A stretch of 20,113 bases of DNA, from assembly GCA_016931365.1 (NCBI GenBank), contig JAFGEY010000348.1:1-20113 (forward strand), given 5' to 3'. The translations under genes were made by a program, and so were the position numbers. This document shows positions 14,568-20,113 of this stretch, in pieces. The first letter of the stretch is position 1. Each line of letters opens with the position of its first letter. Source of the stretch: Anaerolineae bacterium. Its GTDB lineage: Bacteria > Chloroflexota > Anaerolineae > JAFGEY01. The notes under the pieces are model-generated. The model worked only from the letters and a program-made list of their open reading frames with translations. It was not told the DNA's origin and searched no databases.

Positions 14568-17500
14568 TTATATCACCTTGTTATAGCGCAGCACCCCGGC
14601 CGCTTGCAGCGGGGCGATGTTGACCAGCACCCCATCGTCCAGCACGGGATCGTACACGCCGCTGCGGAACGGCCCCTCGGCCCAATCGGGGATGTCGCAC
14701 TCGATTCTCGCTTCGATCACGCTCAACAGCCGCCGCTCGAAATCGGCCAGGTCGTCGAGCGTCTTTTCGGCCTGGTCAACGCGGGCCGGACTTCCCGCCG
14801 CTCGCGCCGAGGCCAGTTCGCTCTCGACGGCGCGGCGCTGCGGCCACAGGTAGAGCGTCTGCACCTTGCGCAGCGTGTCGCGGTCGAGTTTGTGCAGGTG
14901 CAGGAAACAGCCGAAATAGTTAGCCGGGCTGGCCAGGTGCCACACGAGCGGCCGCCGCTTGTACAGCGGGATGTGCCATTTCCAGAACTCGCCTTCCAGC
15001 CAGGCGGCGATGTCCTTATCCAGCACGCCCTTGATCTCGTCCTCGATCTGGAAAGCGGCCTGCTCGCCAAAGAGCGCTTCCAACCGGCGGCGCACGGCGT
15101 CGAGGGCGGTTTCTTGCCCGCCGCCGGCGCTGAGCGGCAGGATGCCGTCGCGTTTTTCGGCCAGGGCTTGCAGCAGGCACCAGGAAAGGAGGCGGCGGAC
15201 GTGCTCGCGGCGCTTTTCGGCCTGGCTCTTGCGCTCCATCTGCGGCCAGACCAGCTCCGGCGGGCGCGCGCCCAGCTCGCGCTCGATCAGGGCGCGGTCG
15301 GCGGGGGAAATCTCGTACATATCATAGACGGCCTGGTCGATTTGCGCCTGCAAGCTCTGCAGGCGGGCGTCGGCGGCCTGCTCGACGGAGAGAAGAAAAT
15401 CAAGAAGGTCGGCCACAGAGACACAGAGGCGCTGAGACGCTCTTTTCTCTGTGCTCTCTGTGTCTCTGTGGCTCAATTCTGGAAAGGCGGCCAGCAGCTC
15501 GCCCCGTTGAGCCTGCACCAGCCAGGGTGTGTTGAAGCGGGTGCAGAGTTCGTTGCCGGTGTCCCAGGAGAGTCTTATATCATGATAATTTTGTGCAAGT
15601 TTCTCTAATTTGCTATGCAGAGATGGTTCAGGATAACTAAATGGCAATTGCGCTATATAGCCTGATAATTTGTGTTGTCCACACAAAGTGTTCGTAGCGT
15701 AGCGTATTAAGACGCTATTTAAAGTGGCTAAAACCGTCCATAGAGATTTAGTATCTTCAGGAAAAACGCACAGTCCTTCACTAGTAAAAGCATATCCTGC
15801 CGGTAAGTACTGAAAGCTAATCAGATCTGTGCGTTTGCCCCACGTAATACCTTCCTTGAATTGCAAATGCTCGTTTCTCATTCCCCGCATTGACTTGATA
15901 GCTTTGGCCTCATCTGCATATAATATCACGGTTTGATTATCACGATAGAAAGGTGAATATCCACCGCCATTTGCAACAAATACCCAATTCTTTTGCCGTC
16001 CAATACCTTTAGGTTCGACTTCCCAATAATTTCGCAGAAATCGATTTGCATCATTCGGATGCAAACCTTCCTTCGTATTTGCATATCTTGGTTGTAGAGA
16101 TGGAAACTCTCTGAAGATTCTACGAACAGACGATGGAGTCCAATATGCGAAAGAAGCATTAGGATAGGTTTCAAAGTCTGACATCGAGACTACAAACGAT
16201 TCCAAGTCATTTAGGGGATCAGCAATTTGCTCAAAATTCATTTCAACAGGAACACGGAAAAAGGTGGCAGCAGGAGGAGTTTTTTGAGCGTCGAGTACTA
16301 TTGTAGAAACCTCAACACTAGCGTCATCAAGTACATTCCACCCCAAGTCTGTAAATGTTACTAAATTGCTATGACGCAACAGGACTTCGCGTCGAAATCT
16401 TTCATAGCCCATTTTTAGAAGAAAAGTTCGATCAAGTACAGCACCTATCATGCCAAAGGGGGCTAAATCTTTAACAGCCCTTTCAACAAAGACGCACAAC
16501 AAGTTGCTGTTGGAAAAAGCGTCATAACTCTTACTTATATATTCGTTTGCATTATTCAATGTCATTCCAAAAGGCGGATTCATCACCACCACGTCATAGT
16601 CGTTCAAGAACACATCCAGCAAATGTACCGTCTTTTCGGCTTCCTCGGCAAAGAGCTGCGCGTTCAGGTCGTGCGTCTGCAGGGCGCGGCGGGCAAAGAG
16701 GCGGATGTCCTCCAGCAGGCGGGCCACGGTATAGTGCGCGCCCCACTGCTCCGGGTTGGCCCCGCCGGCCTCGGCCAGGGAGAGCTGGCGCGGCGGGGCG
16801 TCGAATCCGGGCAAGGCATCCTGGCGCGTGTGGTCCAGGTCGGCCAGGTTGGCCGGCCCGGCCGCGCTCAACAGCCCGCGCAGCCGCTCTTCCACGCGCA
16901 GCAGGCTGCCTACCTCGGCCACGTTGGCCATCTCGTCGAGCACCTGGCGCACGGCATTCTGCACGGGCAGGTTGTCGCGATATTGGTTGAGGAATTCGGC
17001 GCGGATTCCATCCGCCGGCAGCACGGCGTCGGCCACGACCAGGTTGACGTGCGCAATGTGTACCTGGGGGTCGGCAAGCTTGGCTTTCATGTACAGGCTC
17101 AGCCCGGCCAACTGCACCGCGCGCAGGTCAATGTCCACGCCATAGAGGTTGTGGCGCAAAATGGCGGCAGGGATGTCGGCGTCGGACACCCTCACCCCCA
17201 GCCCCTCTCCCTCGACGATGAGTACATCGCAGGGAGAGGGGAGATCGTGCCAGCCGTGCTCGTTGGCGTCGCGGTAGATTTCGGTAAACACCTCAAAGGC
17301 ATAATGCCCAAAGTGCATCGTCCCACAGGCCGGGTCGATCAGGCGGATGTCTTGCGGGCGCTTGGCCGGGCGTCGCGGCGGGGCGTGGGGGGTGTTGATC
17401 GGGGAATCAGGGTCGAGTTGGATGATTGGGTGGTTGGGTGGTTGGGTGGTTGACGATCTGCCATTTGCGGTTTGCTTGCTTGCCAGCGGCTCCGGCACCA

Positions 17501-18428
17501 GGTAGTCGCATTTGGCGCGCACGCGGGCCGAGTCGGGGTGCATTTCCAGCCACAGGCGGCCCAGGGTGTTGTCGACCAGGAATTTGACCACCCAGCGCGG
17601 GGTGAAAAACTGGTTGATCACCGCCACCTCGGCCGGGCGGCGCGGTCGGCCCTGCTGGCGCACGGCCACCTTGTGCTCGGCGTTGTAAAACTGGTAAATC
17701 CAGCCAATGATCTCGTCTTCGGCCCATAAAGAAGCCACCGAGGCACTGAGGCTCGGAGAATCTTCTTTTCTCCCAGATTCATTCTCTGTGCTCTCTGTGT
17801 CTCTGTGGCTATGGCTATCCAGTCCATTGATCAGGTCGATGCACTTTTTCAGCACCGGGTAGCTGGGCCAGAGTATGCTGTTGACGGGTGGCTCGCGGCC
17901 GGTGTCCGGGTCGCCGACATCAAAGAGAAAGCGGAATTCGGCGTACACCTCGCGGCAGGCGTGGGCGATGGCGGCGGGCAAGGCATCATCGGCGCCGCGC
18001 GCCTGGTCGGGGTGGGCGTTGCGATAGTCATAATGGGCGCGGGAGCGGCCGCCATACGCCTCGCGGGGGGTGATGATTTCGGGGATCAGCCCGCGCACTT
18101 CCAGGCATTTGAGCGCGGCCAGCCGGTTGAGGTGGGTAAAGGCCACCTCGCGCACAAACCAGTCAACGGCCTCGGCGCGCTGAGCCGGTTTGGCCGCTTC
18201 CGGGTCGGCCACGCCGATGCGGCGCAGGTGCTGCTCCAGGGCCGCCCTGAGCCGGAAATGCTCGATCGTCGCCCGGTCGTCGCGTTGGATGTGCGGCAGG
18301 CGGTCGAGGGGCAGCCAACGCTCGCCGGCAAAGCCGTAGCGCTTGAGCTGGATGGCGATCTCGTCTTCGAGGGTGTGGCGCAACTCGAGGACGAGGGATT
18401 TGATCGCGGATTTGGATGGACGGTTCAA
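14568..18428 (-). CDS. pglX: PglX, BREX adenine-specific DNA methyltransferase
   Basis: 1286 residues, typical for PglX. It starts at TTG 18428, supported by AGAGG 6 bases upstream and no nearby ATG. Residues from about 270 read VINQFFTPRWVVKFLVDNTL, a PglX/type IIG hallmark. The SAM site is DPACGT (365-370) and the catalytic motif IV is NPPF (617-620), as in N6-adenine methyltransferases. The C-terminal third (WHIPLYKRRPLVWHLAS, YFGCFLHLHKLDRDTL, GVLVNIAPLQAAGVL) is also family-specific. PglX methylates host DNA at a non-palindromic site and is needed for restriction of unmodified phage. Oddities: two in-frame HRDTESTE repeats (about 205-231 and 985-1005), an 8-bp tandem repeat (about 327-335), a palindrome at 396-409, and an AT-rich segment for residues 610-952 that looks exchanged. 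It is 32 bases after the toxin remnant. Confidence 0.95.
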   Translation of the reverse strand: MNRPSKSAIKSLVLELRHTLEDEIAIQLKRYGFAGERWLPLDRLPHIQRDDRATIEHFRLRAALEQHLRRIGVADPEAAKPAQRAEAVDWFVREVAFTHLNRLAALKCLEVRGLIPEIITPREAYGGRSRAHYDYRNAHPDQARGADDALPAAIAHACREVYAEFRFLFDVGDPDTGREPPVNSILWPSYPVLKKCIDLINGLDSHSHRDTESTENESGRKEDSPSLSASVASLWAEDEIIGWIYQFYNAEHKVAVRQQGRPRRPAEVAVINQFFTPRWVVKFLVDNTLGRLWLEMHPDSARVRAKCDYLVPEPLASKQTANGRSSTTQPPNHPIIQLDPDSPINTPHAPPRRPAKRPQDIRLIDPACGTMHFGHYAFEVFTEIYRDANEHGWHDLPSPCDVLIVEGEGLGVRVSDADIPAAILRHNLYGVDIDLRAVQLAGLSLYMKAKLADPQVHIAHVNLVVADAVLPADGIRAEFLNQYRDNLPVQNAVRQVLDEMANVAEVGSLLRVEERLRGLLSAAGPANLADLDHTRQDALPGFDAPPRQLSLAEAGGANPEQWGAHYTVARLLEDIRLFARRALQTHDLNAQLFAEEAEKTVHLLDVFLNDYDVVVMNPPFGMTLNNANEYISKSYDAFSNSNLLCVFVERAVKDLAPFGMIGAVLDRTFLLKMGYERFRREVLLRHSNLVTFTDLGWNVLDDASVEVSTIVLDAQKTPPAATFFRVPVEMNFEQIADPLNDLESFVVSMSDFETYPNASFAYWTPSSVRRIFREFPSLQPRYANTKEGLHPNDANRFLRNYWEVEPKGIGRQKNWVFVANGGGYSPFYRDNQTVILYADEAKAIKSMRGMRNEHLQFKEGITWGKRTDLISFQYLPAGYAFTSEGLCVFPEDTKSLWTVLATLNSVLIRYATNTLCGQHKLSGYIAQLPFSYPEPSLHSKLEKLAQNYHDIRLSWDTGNELCTRFNTPWLVQAQRGELLAAFPELSHRDTESTEKRASQRLCVSVADLLDFLLSVEQAADARLQSLQAQIDQAVYDMYEISPADRALIERELGARPPELVWPQMERKSQAEKRREHVRRLLSWCLLQALAEKRDGILPLSAGGGQETALDAVRRRLEALFGEQAAFQIEDEIKGVLDKDIAAWLEGEFWKWHIPLYKRRPLVWHLASPANYFGCFLHLHKLDRDTLRKVQTLYLWPQRRAVESELASARAAGSPARVDQAEKTLDDLADFERRLLSVIEARIECDIPDWAEGPFRSGVYDPVLDDGVLVNIAPLQAAGVLRYNKVI
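15412..15472. repeat. CACAGAG palindromic repeat in frame in pglX (copy 2)
   Basis: A perfect 17-base inverted repeat: GCCACAGAGACACAGAG at 15412-15428 and its complement at 15456-15472, with 27 bases between. It is translated as SHRDTESTEKRASQRLCVSV in PglX without breaking the frame. Confidence 0.85.
15575..16600 (-). other. AT-rich target-recognition segment of pglX
   Basis: From just after the NPPF motif (residue about 610) to about residue 952 the gene drops in GC: the line 16021-16080 has 23 G/C of 60, against 38 of 60 at 17581-17640. Codon use changes with it (many A/T-ending codons). In PglX and type IIG enzymes, the region after motif IV includes the target-recognition domain. Boundaries are approximate. 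Confidence 0.65.
17202..17241. repeat. Nested CCCCTCTCCCT palindrome in pglX
   Basis: CCCCTCTCCCT at 17202-17212 pairs with AGGGAGAGGGG at 17231-17241. Inside the loop CGATG (17216-17220) pairs with CATCG (17225-17229). It is carried in frame between methyltransferase motifs I and IV as SPCDVLIVEGEGLG. The loop 14-mer is shared with the toxin remnant at 18753-18766. Confidence 0.75.
17426..17449. repeat. 8-bp tandem repeat (TTGGGTGG x3) in pglX
   Basis: Three exact TTGGGTGG units lie at 17426-17433, 17434-17441 and 17442-17449, with a degenerate unit (TTGGATGA) before. On the coding strand this encodes STTQPPNHPIIQ, about 30 residues before the SAM-binding motif. The unit length is not a multiple of three, so a gain or loss of one unit shifts the pglX frame. 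Confidence 0.85.
17734..17809. repeat. CACAGAG palindromic repeat in frame in pglX (copy 1)
   Basis: The right arm CTCTGTGTCTCTGTGGC (17793-17809) is identical to that at 15456-15472. The left arm GCCACCGAGGCACTGAG (17734-17750) matches the other copy at 14 of 17 bases. It is translated in frame as HSHRDTESTENESGRKEDSP and the following residues of PglX. Confidence 0.8.
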
Positions 18429-18460
18429 GATTAACCTCTGCTTCGATCCATGATTGGCAG

Positions 18461-18846
18461 CTAAAGTAGCGGCCAGACTGCATCCAAAACATCGAGCACA
18501 CTCACTGGCGCCGACGGGTGAGCCTGTCCCCGGTCATCGTGCCGGTGATCGGGCCAGGTATCTATATCGGCGTGATGCGGGGCATTATCCCAGCGGCTCA
18601 TCAATCGCCCATCGCCTGTTTGCAAATGGTAGCGGTATTTGGGGCGCGTCAGCACGGGTTCGGTCACAACATATTCGGCTATGTGCAATTCCAGCCCGTT
18701 CAGCAAAGTCAGCATGCCGCGCACATAACACTCGTTGACATCAATTTCCTCGCGATGAGTACATCGAAGCGAATGTCGCTGGCAAGGACATGCGGCAATG
18801 CAAGAATGGCGCGCTGCAAATCGACATAATACGCGCGCGCGTTCAA
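18461..18846 (-). pseudogene. TumE-like toxin (DUF6516 type), frameshifted
   Basis: Two frames together make one protein. The N-terminal part starts at TTG 18846, overlapping the antitoxin stop, and reads NARAYYVDLQRAILALPHVL then ASDIRF. The C-terminal part in another frame reads EEIDVNECYVRGMLTLLNGL, then PKYRYHLQTGDGRLMSRWDN, APHH and later HRH, ending at TAG 18461. YRYH, RWDNAPHH and the His-rich tail are the marks of the TumE/DUF6516 toxin family. Between the parts sits CGATGAGTACATCG (18753-18766, plus strand). Deleting exactly these 14 bases joins SDIRF to EEIDVNE in one frame. As written the toxin is broken, while the antitoxin upstream is intact. A sequencing error (one missing base) is the alternative. 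It lies between the brxC-like gene and pglX. Confidence 0.75.
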
Positions 18847-19151
18847 ATCTGCACCCCAGCCAGGATGTCAAATCGCCACGTCCACAGATCGAGACCTCGC
18901 TTGGCCGCATACCAGTCAAAATAAGCGGCCTCATCTCCCAGGTCGCCTGACTCGAACCTGCGCATAAACTCGTCTGAAGACATCTTGAACCGCTGTTCAA
19001 ACGAATGGCAGGAGCGCTCGAAAAAAGTACGTCGGCCGTCGGCCAATTCCGCCTCATTGCGCAGCGCGCCATCCAAAACCTGGCGCACCAAGGCGCTCGG
19101 ATGTATTTCATCTGCCGTCGAAAAACGAACTTGCAAAGTTATTTCTTCCAT
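18843..19151 (-). CDS. Antitoxin partner of the TumE-like toxin
   Basis: 102 residues from the ATG at 19151, fixed by a perfect AAGGAGG five bases upstream; longer in-frame starts run into the preceding gene. Starts MEEITLQVRFSTADEIHPSA, with a helical middle and the family pattern SFEQRFKMSSDEFMRRFESG then DLGDEAAYFDWYAA. Small proteins with this SSDEFxRRFExGxLGD...YFxW pattern are usually encoded directly upstream of DUF6516/TumE toxins, as here, where its stop overlaps the toxin start. It would bind and neutralise the toxin. No DNA-binding motif is obvious. The gene begins 23 bases after the brxC-like gene, so it is transcribed with the BREX operon. Family assignment is from pattern and context. 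Confidence 0.78.
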   Translation of the reverse strand: MEEITLQVRFSTADEIHPSALVRQVLDGALRNEAELADGRRTFFERSCHSFEQRFKMSSDEFMRRFESGDLGDEAAYFDWYAAKRGLDLWTWRFDILAGVQI

Positions 19152-19174
19152 CTCGCCTCCTTGTTTTCTGTCTT

Positions 19175-20113
19175 TTATGCCAATCTGACCACATCGGCGT
19201 CTTGCAGCGCATCGTCGATCGTCTGCCTGAGCGCGTCCAACGCCGCGTCGCGCCCGGCCTCGTCTTCGATCTCGCGCCCGCCCAGCACCGCGGCCAGCGG
19301 CACGCTGACCACCCGTTTTCCACCTGCCTCCGCATGCCGTACCGGCTGCGCCTGCTCGCGGACGAGCTGCTGCCGGGTCAGCGCCGGGATCGCTACCAGG
19401 TGGGTAGGCAGTTCGTGCAACTCGGCGTGACACTCGCCGCAGGCCAGGCTGTCGGCGGTCCAGCGCAGGCCGGGGCAGCAGTACGGGTTTAGCGCCGCCG
19501 CGTCCAGCCCGGCGGCGTGCAGGTCGGCCTGCGCCGCCGCCAGCGCCTCGGCGCGCCGGGTGTGCCAGTCTTCATACACCTGGCGAAAGCGATCGCGCAG
19601 CGGTTCGTAGGCGGTCTGAAAGCGATCCCACGCTTCGGCTACCTGCCCGTCAGCAATCATCTTGACCAGCGCGTCGCGCCGGGCCAGCGTCTCGGCGTCA
19701 AACTGCGCGGCCAGGTCGGGCGACTGGACGGCCCGCGCCAGCCGGTCGAGCAACTGCCGTGCCGTCTGGTAGACCGGCAGCCGCCCGTCCAGCACGACAA
19801 ACTGGTAAAGGGTCTGCGCCTGGGCGTGCCAGCGGCGCACCGCCTCCAGGTTGTCCAGAAAAGCTTTGACCACCTTGCCGGGGTTTTGAAAGCGGGTCAC
19901 CTGCCGGACCAGTTCGTGACCGCCTCCCAGCGCCTCGGGAATCGGGTAGCGCGCCGGGCGCAGTTGCAGGATCACCCGCTCGGCGCGGTCGCCCCACTCG
20001 GCCATCTGGCGCTGGATTTGTTCGGCCAGCGCGTTGGCCGTCTCCGGCCCGCGCGGTGCGTCCAAGATCACCTTGAGTTCGTCTTGCGCCCGGCGCAGTT
20101 CGTCCGGCGCGAC
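19175..20113 (-). CDS. C-terminal end of large BREX P-loop protein (brxC/pglY position), partial
   Basis: The frame is open to the right edge (the GTG at 20071 is internal: the 14 upstream codons VAPDELRRAQDELK continue it), so only the last 312 residues are seen. The visible part is helical and rich in Arg, Gln and Ala, then has a cysteine cluster (NPYCCPGL, ACGECHAEL) that may bind zinc, and ends DALQDADVVRLA. No P-loop is in view, as it would be N-terminal. Its place just before pglX matches BrxC of type 1 BREX, and the style recalls the DUF6079/PglY-like ATPases. This assignment rests mostly on context. It is followed at 23 bases by the antitoxin gene. Confidence 0.65.
   Translation of the reverse strand, partial: VAPDELRRAQDELKVILDAPRGPETANALAEQIQRQMAEWGDRAERVILQLRPARYPIPEALGGGHELVRQVTRFQNPGKVVKAFLDNLEAVRRWHAQAQTLYQFVVLDGRLPVYQTARQLLDRLARAVQSPDLAAQFDAETLARRDALVKMIADGQVAEAWDRFQTAYEPLRDRFRQVYEDWHTRRAEALAAAQADLHAAGLDAAALNPYCCPGLRWTADSLACGECHAELHELPTHLVAIPALTRQQLVREQAQPVRHAEAGGKRVVSVPLAAVLGGREIEDEAGRDAALDALRQTIDDALQDADVVRLA

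Noticed and set aside
14604..15608. 334-codon open frame on the plus strand
   Set aside because: Antisense to pglX, no recognisable motif.
17418..17452. CRISPR-like or telomere-like array
   Set aside because: Units are only 8 bases, contiguous, with no spacers.
18847..19111. Upstream part of the 216-codon frame that contains the toxin C-terminus
   Set aside because: It overlaps the antitoxin gene in another frame. The real toxin N-terminus is in a different frame (from 18846).
19152..19433. N-terminal extension of the antitoxin frame
   Set aside because: It overlaps the brxC-position gene out of frame. A perfect AAGGAGG fixes the start at 19151.

Overview
The window is one densely packed, one-directional gene block. 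Every supported gene lies on the minus strand, so it reads biologically from right (about 20113) to left (1). Most of it is GC-rich, genes are separated by tens of bases or overlap by a few, and TTG/GTG starts occur. Pro/Thr-rich linkers, AAA-like/TIR/FGE fusion proteins and many small palindromic repeats inside genes point to a bacterium, most likely a Chloroflexota member (Anaerolineae/Caldilineae type). That assignment is an inference from style, not from a marker gene. I saw no tRNA, rRNA, CRISPR array, transposase, integrase or reverse transcriptase.

Right half (9406-20113): the core of a BREX-like phage-defence locus. In order of transcription it holds the C-terminal end of a large protein in the brxC/pglY position (partial at the right edge), a small toxin-antitoxin pair whose TumE-like toxin is frameshifted, the adenine methyltransferase PglX, an OLD/AAA_15-type ATPase, a DUF4276/TOPRIM-like partner, a small helix-hairpin-helix-like protein of unknown role, and PglZ. 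The order brxC-like, pglX, pglZ, brxL is that of type 1 BREX, but an ATPase/DUF4276 pair and a third gene sit between pglX and pglZ.

Middle (6480-9360): a VapBC-like pair with its own recognisable promoter and a triple repeat that could be an operator, then BrxL (AAA+ with a Lon-like domain that has lost the protease Ser/Lys dyad).

Left part (1-6436): a possible add-on signalling module: a 155-residue charged coiled-coil protein, a coiled-coil/TIR/AAA-like fusion, a 1213-residue membrane protein (AAA-like, transmembrane helix, TPR-like region, Pro/Thr stalk, two FGE/C-type-lectin-fold domains), and the start of a further AAA-like paralogue cut by the left edge. The coiled-coil protein and the TIR fusion share a similar coiled-coil segment, and the three AAA-like proteins are related, so the group probably works together as a sensor/effector system coupled to BREX.

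The most striking sequence-level signals are in and near pglX. It has an 8-bp tandem repeat that could switch the gene on and off by slippage, several palindromic repeats carried in frame, and an AT-rich target-recognition segment that looks exchanged. A 14-bp block shared with the frameshifted toxin gene restores the toxin frame exactly when removed.
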